Of a stretch of DNA of 64,000 nucleotides, positions 36,482-47,181 are shown piece after piece; the stretch's first letter is position 1, and every line of letters begins with the position of its first letter. Location of the stretch: assembly GCF_004368405.1 (NCBI RefSeq), contig NZ_SBJH01000042.1, forward strand, positions 1 to 64,000, given 5' to 3'. A model generated the notes under the pieces. That model made no database searches. It worked only from the letters and a program-made list of their open reading frames with translations, and had not been told where the DNA came from. The DNA is from Olivibacter sp. XZL3 (lineage in GTDB: Bacteria; Bacteroidota; Bacteroidia; Sphingobacteriales; Sphingobacteriaceae). The position numbers and the translations under genes were made by a program.

Positions 36482-38356
36482 TTAAACCGCTTCCTTCAGC
36501 TCGCTGGCCGCTTTGGCCGCTTCCTCTGCTAATACATCTTGCTCAATACGGAGGTTATTCACAATGTGGCGTTGGCGATCGGGCGTATTCTTACCCATGT
36601 AATATTCGAGCAATTGCTGGATCTTTTGATCTTTAGACACGATAACCGGATCTAAACGCATGTCTTTCCCGATAAAAAGGCCAAATTCATCCGGTGAGAT
36701 CTCTCCGAGCCCTTTGAACCGTGTGATTTCAGGCTTTCCTCCTAATTTAATAATGGCACGCTGCCGCTCTTCATCACTGTAGCAATAGATGGTTTCTTTC
36801 TTATTCCTCACCCTGAACAAAGGAGTCTGTAAAATGGAAACGTGACCGGCCTTTACCAATTCTGGAAAGAACTGCAAAAAGAAGGTCATTAACAGCAGGC
36901 GGATGTGCATGCCGTCGACGTCGGCATCGGTAGCAATGACGATGTTATTATATCGAAGTCCGTCCAAGCCATCCTCTATATTGAGTGCATGTTGCAAAAG
37001 ATTAAATTCTTCGTTTTCATACACTACCTTTTTAGTAAGCCCGAAAGCGTTCAAAGGCTTACCTTTCAGGCTGAAAACGGCCTGCGTTTGTACATCCCTG
37101 GATTTGGTAATGGACCCGCTGGCAGAATCCCCTTCGGTGATAAACAAGGTGGTCTCCTGGTTACGTTCATTTTTATCATCGTAATGGATCTTACAATCCC
37201 GCAACTTCCGGTTATGAAGAGAGGCTTTCTTGGCTCTTTCATTGGCCAATTTCTTGATCCCTGCGATATCTTTACGTTCGCGTTCAGACTGCAAAATGCG
37301 CTTTAACAAGGCGTCCGCCGTATCGGAATGTTTGTGTAAGTAATCGTCTAAGGACTTTTTGACAAAATCGTTAATGAAGGTGCGCACCGTAGGGCCTTCC
37401 GGCCCGATACTCTGGGAGCCCAATTTCGTTTTCGTTTGCGATTCAAAGACCGGCTCCTGCACCTTGATAGCAATTGCGCCGATGATGGACGACCTAATAT
37501 CAGCGGCATCGAACTCTTTTTTATAGAACTCACGCACGGTCTTCACTACCGCTTCTCTAAAGGCAGCCTGGTGGGTTCCTCCCTGGGTTGTATGTTGGCC
37601 GTTTACAAAAGAATAGTATTCTTCGCCATACTGCTGCCCATGCGTTAAGGCAATTTCGATATCCTCTCCTTTTAAGTGGATAATTGGATAGCGCATCCCC
37701 TCAACATCGATATTGCGTTCGAGTAAATCGCGCAAACCATTCTCAGAAATGAATTTTTGTCCGTTGAAATTCACCGTTAAGCCGGTGTTCAGGAACACAT
37801 AATTCCAGATCATGTTTTCAACAAACTCCGGTCTGTATTTGTAGTTTCTAAAGATGCTATCATCGGGAATGAAGGTCACCGCCGTACCGTTTCGTTGCGA
37901 AGTATCCTTTTCCTCGTCTTTTAAGAGCTCTCCCTTGCTAAACTCGGCTATGCGGGTACGTCCAGCCCGGTAAGATTGCACGGTAAAGGACGAGGAAAGT
38001 GCGTTAACCGCTTTTGTACCTACCCCATTCAGTCCCACCGACTTCTGAAAGGCCTTACTATCGTATTTTCCACCGGTATTAATTTTGGACACGACATCCA
38101 CCACACTTCCGATCGGAATACCGCGGCCATAATCGCGCACGGACACCTTCAGTTCACTTACGCTGATGTCAATCGTTTTTCCGGCTCCCATTACAAACTC
38201 ATCAATTGAGTTGTCGACCACCTCTTTCAGCAACACATAAATTCCGTCATCGTATGCCGAGCCGTCTCCCAACTTGCCGATATACATACCCGGACGCAAG
38301 CGGATATGCTCTTTCCAATCGAGCGATCGTATACTGTCTTCGTTGTAATTTGTCAT
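36482..38356 (-). CDS. parE: DNA topoisomerase IV subunit B
   Basis: ATPase subunit of topoisomerase IV, 624 residues. GHKL ATPase: [16 protein letters not shown] (Mg-binding Asn), [11 protein letters not shown], and [18 protein letters not shown]. The transducer domain includes [27 protein letters not shown] and [20 protein letters not shown]. The C-terminal [12 protein letters not shown] segment is family-typical. Partner of ParC (24397-27114). The short spacer before it carries family A/C-like repeat remnants (38357-38392), with no clear promoter. Confidence 0.95.
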   Translation of the reverse strand: MTNYNEDSIRSLDWKEHIRLRPGMYIGKLGDGSAYDDGIYVLLKEVVDNSIDEFVMGAGKTIDISVSELKVSVRDYGRGIPIGSVVDVVSKINTGGKYDSKAFQKSVGLNGVGTKAVNALSSSFTVQSYRAGRTRIAEFSKGELLKDEEKDTSQRNGTAVTFIPDDSIFRNYKYRPEFVENMIWNYVFLNTGLTVNFNGQKFISENGLRDLLERNIDVEGMRYPIIHLKGEDIEIALTHGQQYGEEYYSFVNGQHTTQGGTHQAAFREAVVKTVREFYKKEFDAADIRSSIIGAIAIKVQEPVFESQTKTKLGSQSIGPEGPTVRTFINDFVKKSLDDYLHKHSDTADALLKRILQSERERKDIAGIKKLANERAKKASLHNRKLRDCKIHYDDKNERNQETTLFITEGDSASGSITKSRDVQTQAVFSLKGKPLNAFGLTKKVVYENEEFNLLQHALNIEDGLDGLRYNNIVIATDADVDGMHIRLLLMTFFLQFFPELVKAGHVSILQTPLFRVRNKKETIYCYSDEERQRAIIKLGGKPEITRFKGLGEISPDEFGLFIGKDMRLDPVIVSKDQKIQQLLEYYMGKNTPDRQRHIVNNLRIEQDVLAEEAAKAASELKEAV

Positions 38357-38477
38357 ATTTTAGCTATCAGTTATCAGCGATCAGCCATCTGTTTTACTTT
38401 TAGTAGCAGAGGCCGTTGCAGTAGCAGTCCCGATACCATGAGGGGCTACTACAGCGGCCCGTGCAAAGCTCACTTCT
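38357..38477. repeat. Spacer with family A-like and GCTACTGC-type repeats
   Basis: TATCAGTTATCAGCGATCAG (38363-38382) is a family A-like unit. Then come AGTAGCAGAGGCCGTTGCAGTAGCAG-type units (38402-38427) whose reverse complement resembles 16722-16748 (TGCTACTGCAAC-GC). Confidence 0.55.
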
Positions 38478-38978
38478 CTATCTTCCAAAATCGTCCTGTA
38501 CGCGCACGATATCGTCTTCATCCGAAGGATTCGCGCTATCGGTATGTTGCCAGATTTCTGCAAGCACACCCCATCCGTCTAAACCAACAAGGCGGTGACG
38601 CTCGCCTTTTTCCAGCTTGATCACGTCTCCGGGATGTTTGGTTTTTACTTCATTTTCTACATCGGTATCGCTGATTACGACACCGACGTCTCCCTTAACC
38701 ACTTGCCATATTTCCGCGCGGCGGTGATGATATTGCCACGACAGGCGTTTCTGTGGAGCAACCACTAATATTTTTGGACTCAGTTTACCAGCTATTTTTA
38801 AATCTTGTACATTCAGGCCGTCAAAGTAGGTATCTGCAAATTGTTGTGCCTGGCTCTCATCGATAACAAAAAAGCCACCCCAAGGGCGCGTCTGATCTTG
38901 TTTATCAATGTTAAAACCTTGCTCTTTAAGTGTTTTTTCTATTTCGGCGAAAATTTCCTGTTTAGCTACGTCTGTCAT
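38478..38978 (-). CDS. Cupin protein resembling type II mannose-6-phosphate isomerase
   Basis: A 166-residue single-domain cupin. An N-terminal segment with RPWGGFFVIDESQAQQF is followed by the cupin barrel: LSWQYHHRRAEIWQVVKGDV carries the metal-binding His residues and Glu, and PGDVIKLEKGERHRLVGL carries the late His. Length and motifs match the PMI-II/sugar-phosphate cupin group. Activity on mannose-6-phosphate is plausible, and fits with polysaccharide genes elsewhere in the window, but is not certain. Confidence 0.82.
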   Translation of the reverse strand: MTDVAKQEIFAEIEKTLKEQGFNIDKQDQTRPWGGFFVIDESQAQQFADTYFDGLNVQDLKIAGKLSPKILVVAPQKRLSWQYHHRRAEIWQVVKGDVGVVISDTDVENEVKTKHPGDVIKLEKGERHRLVGLDGWGVLAEIWQHTDSANPSDEDDIVRVQDDFGR

Positions 38979-39179
38979 GGTTATTTTATTTTTTGCTAAG
39001 ATAATGAGAAAAATTTAATCGCACCATCGGTTATCCGATTTCGGCTGATCTCCGATAGCCGACAGCCCTCCTCCATTAACTTTTTGCTAAGCCTCTTAAT
39101 TATGTTTAATTTGCAGGCATTTAGTTATTGGCACTTGGCATTAGCTAAGGACTAATTACTACAGGCTAATTTCTACTAG

Positions 39180-39866
39180 ATGACCAAAATACTGCTTATC
39201 GAAGATGATCACCGTTTGTCGAGTTTCATTAAAAAGGGCTTGGAAGAACAGCTTTTCTCTGTTACGAGTGTCGCCAGCGGTTACGAAGCCTTGGCAGTGA
39301 CCCGGGATATCCAGTTTGATTTAATTATATTGGACATTATGCTGCCCGATGTATCCGGATTCCAGCTATGTACGGTCTTGCGCGCGCGTAAAATCATTAG
39401 TCCATTGATTATTTTAAGTGCTTTAGACAGCCCCGAGGAAAAGGTGAAAGGCTTGCAAGCGGGAGCAGATGATTACCTGGGAAAACCCTTTCATTTTGAC
39501 GAACTCTTAGCACGGATCAATGCACAATTGCGGCGAAAATCATTCGAAAAAGGCATTCTCGATAGACAAAAATACGCCGATCTGGAAGTCAACATTGCAG
39601 AGCAAAGCACCAAGCGCGCGGGCAAAAGTATCTCTCTTTCGCCCCGCGAGTATAAACTTTTACTATTCCTGCTTAATCATCGCGAGCGCGTCGTTTCCCG
39701 TACACAAATTGCAGAAGCCGTTTGGGATATTCATTTCAACACACATACCAACGTGGTAGATGTGTATATTAATTACCTTCGTAACAAGATTGATAAAGGC
39801 TTTCCATACCCGCTTATACAAACGATAAAAGGCCGAGGCTATATGCTTAAACAGAAGGAAGAATGA
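39180..39866 (+). CDS. OmpR-family response regulator
   Basis: A 228-residue regulator. Receiver domain 1-115 with acid pocket EDD (8-10), phospho-acceptor Asp52 (LILDIMLPDVSG), Ser near 79 and Lys near 101 (GADDYLGKPF). Winged-helix DNA-binding domain 130-225 (LSPREYKLLLFLLNH, VVDVYINYLRNKID, IKGRGYML). It overlaps the histidine kinase by four bases (ATGA), so the two are one translational unit. A near-consensus -7 box TTAATTTG lies at 39106-39113. Target genes unknown. Confidence 0.95.
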   Translation: MTKILLIEDDHRLSSFIKKGLEEQLFSVTSVASGYEALAVTRDIQFDLIILDIMLPDVSGFQLCTVLRARKIISPLIILSALDSPEEKVKGLQAGADDYLGKPFHFDELLARINAQLRRKSFEKGILDRQKYADLEVNIAEQSTKRAGKSISLSPREYKLLLFLLNHRERVVSRTQIAEAVWDIHFNTHTNVVDVYINYLRNKIDKGFPYPLIQTIKGRGYMLKQKEE

Positions 39867-41227
39867 CACTAAGGCTTAAACTCGCGTGGAACTCTACACT
39901 CATCGTCACGATCATCTTGGGCATCACCTTTACCGGGACCTTTCTACTTTTTGAACAGCACGTTCGGCATTCTTTTTTTCAGCAGTTGCAAGCTAGCGCC
40001 TTAAAGGCCGCTTTTTTCCATCTAGAAAAAGACGAATTAAGCGCGCAAAAGTATGCGTTAATCGAGCAGCGCTATCACGAACTTCACCGGGAATCCATCC
40101 GGTTTTTCGACAAGGACAATCAGATGGTCTTCGAGGATGACACCTTCCGATATCATATACCCCTCCGCGTACTGAACCAGATCCGACAAAAGAAAGTGCT
40201 GTATTTTGCAGAAGACAGCAGGCAGTTTGCAGGAATCTTTTACCGCGACAATGAAGGCGATTTTGTTGTAGTGGCTTCGGATGTAGACGCAGAAGGGCAA
40301 GCACAGCTCGACAAATTGAAACGCTATCTTTTCCTTTCACTATTAGCCGGCGTTTGTTTGAGTTTTATGCTTACGCAGCTGCTGGCCAAACAAACCTTTC
40401 GCCCTTTTTCGCAGCTTATTGATAATGTCAGTGCGATCTCGACTAAAAATCTAGATGCCCGCCTATCGGTGGCAACGAACGAAAAAGACGAGCTTTCTGC
40501 ACTCGCTGAAGCTTTTAACCGTTTTTTAGAGCGGCTCGAAAAAGGGGTGGACAGTCAGCGCAACTTTTTAAAACATGCTTCACACGAGCTAAAAACACCC
40601 TTGGCTGCCATTATCAGTAATTTAGAAATCACCTTGTCGCGTCCGCGAACGGCACAGGAATATAAAGAACAAATGGCTTCCCTGCATATAGACGCCTTAC
40701 ACATTAAATCCATCTTGGAAGGCCTACTGATTTTGTCGGGCCTGGAAGCGACACAAAATAGCTCCTTTGCTCCGCTCCGCATCGATGAATTGTTATGGGA
40801 CCTACTAGAAAAAACAAGCCTTACCAATCCGCGGGCATCGATACAAATCGACTTCCATGAAGTCGAACAAAGCCCTCATTTACTCGAGGTTCAGGGCAAT
40901 TTCGAGTTACTGACAATCGCTATCGGCAACCTGCTTGACAATGCGCTTAAATTCTCCGACAACCAGCCGGTTTCCATAAAATTGACGGCGCGGAACCATC
41001 GGCTCATGCTTATTGTTAAAGACAGCGGAGCGGGCATCGATTCGAGCGAATTGGATCAGATTTTCAATCTGTTCTATCGCAGTCCGAAAAACCAGACCTT
41101 ACCCGGCCACGGCATCGGATTACATTTGAGTAAACAAATTTTCGACCTCCACCAGGTAGAGATTTCCGTCCGCTCAGAACTGGCAAAGTACACGGAGTTC
41201 GCCCTATTATTCCCTCGTTTTGGGTAA
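39863..41227 (+). CDS. Sensor histidine kinase (HAMP-HisKA-HATPase)
   Basis: A 454-residue inner-membrane kinase. TM1 at about 12-32, a periplasmic sensor domain to about 150, TM2 at 155-175, then HAMP (QLIDNVSAISTKNLDARL). HisKA phospho-acceptor near His241 (KHASHELKTPLAAI). ATPase blocks: N-box NLLDNALKFS, G1 VKDSGAGIDSSELDQIF, and GHGIGLHLSKQI. Cognate partner of the overlapping response regulator. The sensed signal is not visible from sequence. Confidence 0.95.
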   Translation: MTLRLKLAWNSTLIVTIILGITFTGTFLLFEQHVRHSFFQQLQASALKAAFFHLEKDELSAQKYALIEQRYHELHRESIRFFDKDNQMVFEDDTFRYHIPLRVLNQIRQKKVLYFAEDSRQFAGIFYRDNEGDFVVVASDVDAEGQAQLDKLKRYLFLSLLAGVCLSFMLTQLLAKQTFRPFSQLIDNVSAISTKNLDARLSVATNEKDELSALAEAFNRFLERLEKGVDSQRNFLKHASHELKTPLAAIISNLEITLSRPRTAQEYKEQMASLHIDALHIKSILEGLLILSGLEATQNSSFAPLRIDELLWDLLEKTSLTNPRASIQIDFHEVEQSPHLLEVQGNFELLTIAIGNLLDNALKFSDNQPVSIKLTARNHRLMLIVKDSGAGIDSSELDQIFNLFYRSPKNQTLPGHGIGLHLSKQIFDLHQVEISVRSELAKYTEFALLFPRFG

Positions 41228-41277
41228 GTTTGTAAAATTTTCTTATTTTAAAGCAGCATTCATCAACAGTAGCAGTC

Positions 41278-43512
41278 ATGTCGAATTTCGATGCCCATAA
41301 TACCACCTTTGCCCAAGCCGTATCCTTTATCAACCACACCAATCGTCCGGTATTTTTAACCGGCAAAGCCGGTACGGGGAAAACCACCTTTCTTCGCTAT
41401 ATAAAGGAGCACACCCATAAAAAATTAGCGGTAGTAGCTCCTACCGGAGTAGCTGCCATTAATGCGGGCGGCACTACCCTTCACTCGCTTTTTTTTCTGC
41501 CTTTCGGCATGTATTTGGCCGATTACCCGCTTGCATGGGACGATCCGGGCAACCTAGTGTATAATAAGCAGCGCCTTTTCGGCAAGATAAAGCTTACGAA
41601 GCAGCGTCGGGCCATCTTACAGGAACTTGACTTATTGATTATCGATGAAGTGTCGATGTTGCGTGCAGACACCTTAGATGCCATTGACGCCATCCTGCGA
41701 TGGGCGCGGCGGAATGCGGCTCCATTCGGAGGCGTGCAGATGCTTTTCATTGGCGACCTCTATCAGCTGCCTCCGGTGGTGAAGGGCCAGGAACAGCCTT
41801 TGTTGTATCAATATTATAAGAGTCCCTTCTTCTTTGATGCCCATGTTATGCAGGAAGTTCCGCCTGTTTTGTTGGAGCTGAACAAGGTATACAGGCAAAA
41901 AGACACCCATTTCATTTCTTTGCTCAATAATATTCGAAACAACTGTTGCTCTATGGAAGAGCTAAACCAGCTCAACAGGCATTATCAACCGGATTTCAGA
42001 CCGGGCCCGGAAGAGGCTTTTATTACCTTAAGCTCCCATAACCATATTGCTGAACAGATTAACCAACGCGAATTGGACGCCTTACCGGGATCGCCTGTTT
42101 GCTTCGAAGCTGCTATAAAGGGCGACTTTTCCGAGCATTCTTTTCCGACTGATGGCAGCCTCTACCTCAAGGAGGGCGCGCAGATTATGTTCATCAAAAA
42201 TGACAAAGGTGAGGAGCGCCGTTATTTTAATGGAAAGATCGGGGTGATCGTTAAAATCGACGCCCGTGCAGGCGAAATCAAAGTCCGCTTTCCCGGAGAG
42301 CAAGAGGCCTTTACGGTGGAACAGGAAGAATGGAAAAACCTACGCTATAACTACGATAAACAAAGCGACAAAATCAGTGAGGAGACACTGGGAACTTTTA
42401 AGCAATATCCCATTCGTTTGGCTTGGGCGGTAACGATTCATAAAAGTCAGGGATTAACCTTTGATAAGGCCGTCATTGATGCAGGATCGAGCTTTGCCGC
42501 CGGACAAGTATACGTTGCCTTAAGTCGCTTAACAAGGTTGGAAGGACTGGTGCTGCGATCCAAAATTACCCAAGCGAGTATCCACACAGATCCCCATGTC
42601 GTAACCTTTTCCAAGGGTATACTGCCTGAAGAGGAAATCGCCGAGCTGTTGTTGCAGGAGCAAAAGGCTTACCTTTTAAACAACCTTAGCAAAACCTTCT
42701 TTTGGAGCAACCTCACCTCGGAGACGAATACGTTAAAAAATGATATTTTAGCTAAAAACATTCCCGACAAGAGCCTGGCCTATAAAAAGATTGGCATCAT
42801 AAGCAGCGCTTGCAACCAGCAATTTGAAGTAGCAGAAAAATTTAAAAACTGGTTAAACAAGCAGTTTTTAAATTTAAATGACCTTGATATTGATTTGATT
42901 CATGAACGGACTACGAAAGCTGCTACTTGGTTTTTGAAGTGTTTGGAAGATGAGCTTATCGCCCCTCTTAAACAGCATATAGACGCATGGGCTATTAAGA
43001 AAAAGAATAAAAAGTACCAGAAAGAGCTAGCCGATCTGTTGCTTAGTTACCAGCGCAAACGGGAGCAAATTAAGCAAAGTACCTTCATTACACAGGCTAT
43101 CCGTGATGGTAGAAATATACAGGATGTAATCCATGAGGTTACCCGTCATCAACAACAAGCCGTCGTGGCACCAAGCGAGAAAGAGACGAAGAAGTCAAAA
43201 ACTGCGGTTGGTGAAACCAAACGGACGAGCCTCAGCCTCTTTAAAAAAGGACATAGCATTGAGGAAATTGCCTCTTTGAGAGGACTTACGAGCAGCACGG
43301 TTATCACACACCTGATATCCTTTATCGGTAGCGATTTAACGGCCGCCGAACTCATGCCGGCGAGCAAACTGGAGGCGGTCATCGCCCTGTTGAAACAACA
43401 TCCCGAAAAGTCAATTACCGAAATCCGCGAGCTGCTTAACCGAAAAGTCGAGTTTCATGAAATACGGATAGCCCAAGCTGCGTTACGATCGAAGACGGGC
43501 AACGTCGCGTAG
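41278..43512 (+). CDS. PIF1/RecD-like helicase with C-terminal helix-turn-helix
   Basis: A 744-residue SF1 helicase. Walker A GKAGTGKTT (29-37), Walker B LLIIDEVSMLRAD (about 121), GDLYQLPPV (motif III), and the C-terminal motif VTIHKSQGLTFDKAVID with VYVALSRL. Residues about 470-640 are a helical, Lys-rich region. The last ~90 residues form HTH/RQC-like repeats (LFKKGHSIEEIASLRGLTSS, TVITHLISFIGSDL). This architecture is common in Bacteroidota. Probable role in replication-fork or G-quadruplex/R-loop processing; inferred from the PIF1 family. It follows the kinase by 50 bases. Confidence 0.9.
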   Translation: MSNFDAHNTTFAQAVSFINHTNRPVFLTGKAGTGKTTFLRYIKEHTHKKLAVVAPTGVAAINAGGTTLHSLFFLPFGMYLADYPLAWDDPGNLVYNKQRLFGKIKLTKQRRAILQELDLLIIDEVSMLRADTLDAIDAILRWARRNAAPFGGVQMLFIGDLYQLPPVVKGQEQPLLYQYYKSPFFFDAHVMQEVPPVLLELNKVYRQKDTHFISLLNNIRNNCCSMEELNQLNRHYQPDFRPGPEEAFITLSSHNHIAEQINQRELDALPGSPVCFEAAIKGDFSEHSFPTDGSLYLKEGAQIMFIKNDKGEERRYFNGKIGVIVKIDARAGEIKVRFPGEQEAFTVEQEEWKNLRYNYDKQSDKISEETLGTFKQYPIRLAWAVTIHKSQGLTFDKAVIDAGSSFAAGQVYVALSRLTRLEGLVLRSKITQASIHTDPHVVTFSKGILPEEEIAELLLQEQKAYLLNNLSKTFFWSNLTSETNTLKNDILAKNIPDKSLAYKKIGIISSACNQQFEVAEKFKNWLNKQFLNLNDLDIDLIHERTTKAATWFLKCLEDELIAPLKQHIDAWAIKKKNKKYQKELADLLLSYQRKREQIKQSTFITQAIRDGRNIQDVIHEVTRHQQQAVVAPSEKETKKSKTAVGETKRTSLSLFKKGHSIEEIASLRGLTSSTVITHLISFIGSDLTAAELMPASKLEAVIALLKQHPEKSITEIRELLNRKVEFHEIRIAQAALRSKTGNVA

Positions 43513-43528
43513 TTAGGCCAGACGTCCC

Positions 43529-45637
43529 TTAGTTTTTTAGACGTAACGCTTGCTGAACACTCGGCGCATCATCCTGTGCGGCCATTTTTAGTACTTCTTG
43601 ACTATCATAGGCTTTATAATGCGTACGTAATAACATCACGGCACTCGCTCGAACATAAGAACGCGCGTCATCTATAGCCATCTTTTTAATAGTAGGATAA
43701 ATAGACTTCCGTTCGCCCGCCGATAAATTTTCGACCGACCTTAAAGCCATTAAACGTATAATCCAAGCTTTATCGGTTAGGGCTGCCCGCACCACTTCCT
43801 TTGCTTTGCTGCTGTCGATTTTATCCTTGAGGTGTTGTAAAGCCTCGAATCGATCCATGAACAGCGATCCATGATGGTATTGGTATGCCCATTCGTCAAT
43901 AGATTTATACTGTTCTTTCTGTGCTAAAACGCATTTCTTGGCATCCACATTGACCCATTGCGGGGCTTTTGCAAGCGGAAAGCGAAAGGTCTGCTCCTGC
44001 TTGGTAAGCGTTACGGATTGCCGACTTGCATGGTCATCGACATAAATGTCGATGGCAAGAGGCAACTTATAAAGTGGTGTATTCGACAAATCCTGCTTTT
44101 GGGCAATTCGAACAAGCACTTGCTTGGTGCTACCGGCGTAATCCGTTTTTATTTCGAGAACGGGATGACCTGAAGCTAAAAACCATTGATTAAAAAACCA
44201 ATTGAGATCTTGTCCGGTAACTTGCTCAAAGGCCAAGCGCAAATCGTGAATTTCAACCGATTGATAAGCATGATTTTTCAGATAAAGTTGAAGTGCTGCA
44301 AAAAAAGCCTCCTCGCCAACAAGGTCTCTTAACATATGAAGAATCCTCCCCCCTTTTTGGTAAGACACTTCATCGAACATTTGCTCCCGATCCGCATAAT
44401 CGAACCGAATGACGTCCAGCTCTTTATTTTTATCTTTTGCAAAATAACTCAACTGATCATTAAGCGCGTGCATATCGGCCGCCTCCTTACCATATTTATG
44501 TTCCAACCACAAATACTCACCATAGGTCGCGAAAGACTCATTTAGGGGAAGATTAGCCCAGGATTCAGCCGTTACCAGATCGCCAAACCAGTGATGAAAC
44601 AGTTCGTGCGCCACGATGTCCTCATAGGTTTCATCCTTATAATCGGCGGGGGTCATATTCATCCGATCGAAAAACACCGATGCAGAAGTATTCTCCATAG
44701 CCCCGCTTACAAAATTACGTACCACGATTTGAGCGTATTTATCCCAGGGGAAGTCGACCCCCAATTTGCGCGAATAAAACTCCATCATTTCCGGTGTCTT
44801 ACCGAAAATCATCGGAGCATAAGGCGCAAATTCCGGTTCCATGTAATAGCTCACTTCTTTTCCCCGCCACTGATCTTTGACGATGTCGAAAACGCCCGCA
44901 GCAATCATCACCAAATAAGGCGCGTGTGGCAAATCCTGTTTCCAAACATCCGTCCGCATTCCGTTATCGCCTTTCATAGTTTCCACAAGCAAGCCATTGG
45001 AGAGCGTAACCATCGAATCAGGGACAGTCAGTGCAATCCGCTGCGTCATTTTCAACATGGTGTTATTCATGGTAGGAAACCAATTGGCATTGCATTCCGT
45101 CTCTCCTTGCGACCATAATTGACGCGGCACGCCCGTCACCGTATCCGGCTCAATGAAATAAAGTCCCCTGTCGTCTGGGGATGAAATGTCTTTCCCTACT
45201 TCCAGTTCATTCGGTTTAGCAATGTAATCGATAAACAGTTTAAAGGTTTCATCTCTGCTATATTTTCGATCCAGCGCAATGGCCAGCTTTTTTCCATTGT
45301 AAGAAAAGGGCACCTTCACCCTTCCTGCAGCAGTTTCACGGGAAACTTCTTTCAGTTCAAAACCGTTTGCATCCAGTATCACCGAATCTTGCGGATAAAA
45401 ATAGCTTTGCAAAGTAAGCGTTGCCTTTCCCAGCACCTGAGCCCGCTCCCAATCGAAATGGAGATCTAAATCCGTGTGCTTTATACTTACTTTTATAGGA
45501 TAAGAGCCCTGATAAATGTCGGCATTGGGCGCGTTAGCAAATATAGTAACGGGCGGAATATCGACATGCTTGGTTGTTGCGCAGGACCCGCTCAGGAGTA
45601 GGCAGGCGACAGCAAAGAGCAGGAAATTTTTGGGCAT
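43529..45637 (-). CDS. M1-family zinc metallopeptidase, lipoprotein
   Basis: A 702-residue gluzincin aminopeptidase. Lipobox LLSGSC near residue 19. Exopeptidase motif GAMENTS near 313, zinc site HELFHHWFGD near 345 with downstream Glu in LPLNESFATYGEYLW. The C-terminal part holds HEAT-like helices (AALTDKAWIIRLMALRSVEN). It is exported and tethered, so it probably digests peptides at the cell surface. It shares its strand and a 9-base gap with the TlpA-like gene upstream, so they may be one operon. It ends tail-to-tail with the helicase gene, 16 bases apart. Confidence 0.94.
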   Translation of the reverse strand: MPKNFLLFAVACLLLSGSCATTKHVDIPPVTIFANAPNADIYQGSYPIKVSIKHTDLDLHFDWERAQVLGKATLTLQSYFYPQDSVILDANGFELKEVSRETAAGRVKVPFSYNGKKLAIALDRKYSRDETFKLFIDYIAKPNELEVGKDISSPDDRGLYFIEPDTVTGVPRQLWSQGETECNANWFPTMNNTMLKMTQRIALTVPDSMVTLSNGLLVETMKGDNGMRTDVWKQDLPHAPYLVMIAAGVFDIVKDQWRGKEVSYYMEPEFAPYAPMIFGKTPEMMEFYSRKLGVDFPWDKYAQIVVRNFVSGAMENTSASVFFDRMNMTPADYKDETYEDIVAHELFHHWFGDLVTAESWANLPLNESFATYGEYLWLEHKYGKEAADMHALNDQLSYFAKDKNKELDVIRFDYADREQMFDEVSYQKGGRILHMLRDLVGEEAFFAALQLYLKNHAYQSVEIHDLRLAFEQVTGQDLNWFFNQWFLASGHPVLEIKTDYAGSTKQVLVRIAQKQDLSNTPLYKLPLAIDIYVDDHASRQSVTLTKQEQTFRFPLAKAPQWVNVDAKKCVLAQKEQYKSIDEWAYQYHHGSLFMDRFEALQHLKDKIDSSKAKEVVRAALTDKAWIIRLMALRSVENLSAGERKSIYPTIKKMAIDDARSYVRASAVMLLRTHYKAYDSQEVLKMAAQDDAPSVQQALRLKN

Positions 45638-45646
45638 AGGGATGCT

Positions 45647-46891
45647 TTATTGAGCTAATAAGCTGTTGATCTCTTTTTCAAATTCCTGCGTAAATTCGGT
45701 ATAATGCTTACCCGTAGCCGGCCCGCTGAAGCCCGTATGAATTTTATCTACCGTACCGTCTTTTTTAATAAGGATGGTGGTAGGGAAAGCGGAAAAATTA
45801 TCCAAGGCCGGTATACTTTCTTCCACCTGCCCCTTATCGTTGGTATAGCCCGTCAGCAGGATCGGGTAATTCACTTTGAAACGGTTCTTCAGATTCATAA
45901 CTGCAGCTTTAGCCTTATCCGTCTCCTTATAGCGCTCATAAGCAAGACCGACGATTTCGAGCCCTTTGTCTTTATATTTATCATAAAAGGGTGCCAAAAA
46001 TGCCGTTTCGTCCATGCAATTGGGACACCATGAACCGAGGAATTGCACAATGACCACTTTATCCTTAAAGCGATCATCACTTAAAGAGACCGGCTTGCCC
46101 TCCAGATCGTTAAAGCTGAAATCGATTCGATCGTTGCCTGCCTTCAGTCCGGCAATTTTATAGGCGTCAGGCAGCATCGCATCTTCGTCGCGGCGCGCCG
46201 ACCAGCTTACTACCGAGCTGGGGCCTGAATACATTTTACCATTGATAATATCGTTATTGTCAGTTAAATCGCCGGTAAACAACACGGGGCTTGACCCAGC
46301 GAAAGCCGAGACCATAAATGTCTTATTATCAACCACGCCACTTAAAAAGCGGTAGTCGCCCGTCGTCGTTAGAAAAGATCCATTCACCTCGTTTCCCGAT
46401 TGCTCAAATTCTCCGACAGCAAAGGAGGTGTCTGCGCCGTTATTTCTATAAAACTGTACAGACCACCTACCGGTTACATTGGTCACTCCGGTATTTTCCT
46501 CTTTCACGAAACGGAACGTTTCATTGGCTTCGCCTACAAAAGGCATGGTAACCGTTTTATTAGGCAAATACCTAATCCAGCGCCCTTCTAAGCCCTTTGA
46601 CGTTTTGGCTGCCCTGATTTCGCTTTCATAAAGAGGCGTCTTGAAAAAAACAGAGTCGGCCGTTTCTTCGACTTCATTGATGTTCAGTCGCTCTTTCCCG
46701 TTTAAGAAAGCCATTTGTTTAACCCCTAAGGAGTCGTATATTTCAAAGTTGAAGGGTATTTCAACGGTGCCGTCGGTTTTCAATGTAGCTCTCCAGACGC
46801 CATTCTCGAGCGGAGTTGTTTTATTTGTGCAGGCTGTAAAGGCGAAGGCCGCCAGAAAGCCGAAGGAAAAAAAATGTGCAATGTTCTTCAT
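45647..46891 (-). CDS. TlpA-like thioredoxin-fold lipoprotein
   Basis: A 414-residue exported protein. A signal with a lipoprotein-type end (FLAAFAFTACTNK, Cys about residue 21), a ~240-residue N-terminal beta-rich domain of unrecognised type, then a thioredoxin/redoxin domain. Its redox site is WCPNC near residue 290, followed by the cis-Pro motif FSAFPTTILI. Such proteins reduce disulfides in periplasmic or cytochrome-maturation substrates. Likely co-transcribed with the M1 peptidase. Confidence 0.9.
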   Translation of the reverse strand: MKNIAHFFSFGFLAAFAFTACTNKTTPLENGVWRATLKTDGTVEIPFNFEIYDSLGVKQMAFLNGKERLNINEVEETADSVFFKTPLYESEIRAAKTSKGLEGRWIRYLPNKTVTMPFVGEANETFRFVKEENTGVTNVTGRWSVQFYRNNGADTSFAVGEFEQSGNEVNGSFLTTTGDYRFLSGVVDNKTFMVSAFAGSSPVLFTGDLTDNNDIINGKMYSGPSSVVSWSARRDEDAMLPDAYKIAGLKAGNDRIDFSFNDLEGKPVSLSDDRFKDKVVIVQFLGSWCPNCMDETAFLAPFYDKYKDKGLEIVGLAYERYKETDKAKAAVMNLKNRFKVNYPILLTGYTNDKGQVEESIPALDNFSAFPTTILIKKDGTVDKIHTGFSGPATGKHYTEFTQEFEKEINSLLAQ

Positions 46892-46971
46892 AAACGACTA
46901 AGTAATCAGATATTCTTCACTATTCATCCGCTAAAATACTAATCTTTCGTTTAACTTTCTACTTGGTTGTT

Positions 46972-47018
46972 TGTTATTGGTTATCAGTTGCCAGTTATCA
47001 GTTGTCGGTTATCAGTGT
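46972..47018. repeat. Family A intergenic repeat
   Basis: TTATTGGTTATCAGTTGCCAGTTATCAGTTGTCGGTTATCAG, i.e. units of (G)TTATCAGTTGCCAG on this strand, the complement of the CTGGCAACTGATAAC form. Confidence 0.75.
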
Positions 47019-47181
47019 CTTGTTCGTCGCTGATAGACCGCGTAGAGCTTACTGCCACTCTTTGGCGGTTGCCCTTGCTTCGTTTCTCTTTTGCTGATTT
47101 CTCGAAGGCTTCGCCGGAAATACCTCATGGAACAGCCCGGCTGCCGATTGCTGCGTTCGCAAGCCTAGGCCGGTTTTTGTG

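Noticed and set aside
41278-43512. PIF1-like helicase as part of a defence system
   Set aside because: Neighbours are a two-component pair and peptidases. No nuclease, methylase or toxin partner lies next to it, and this helicase architecture is common in the phylum.
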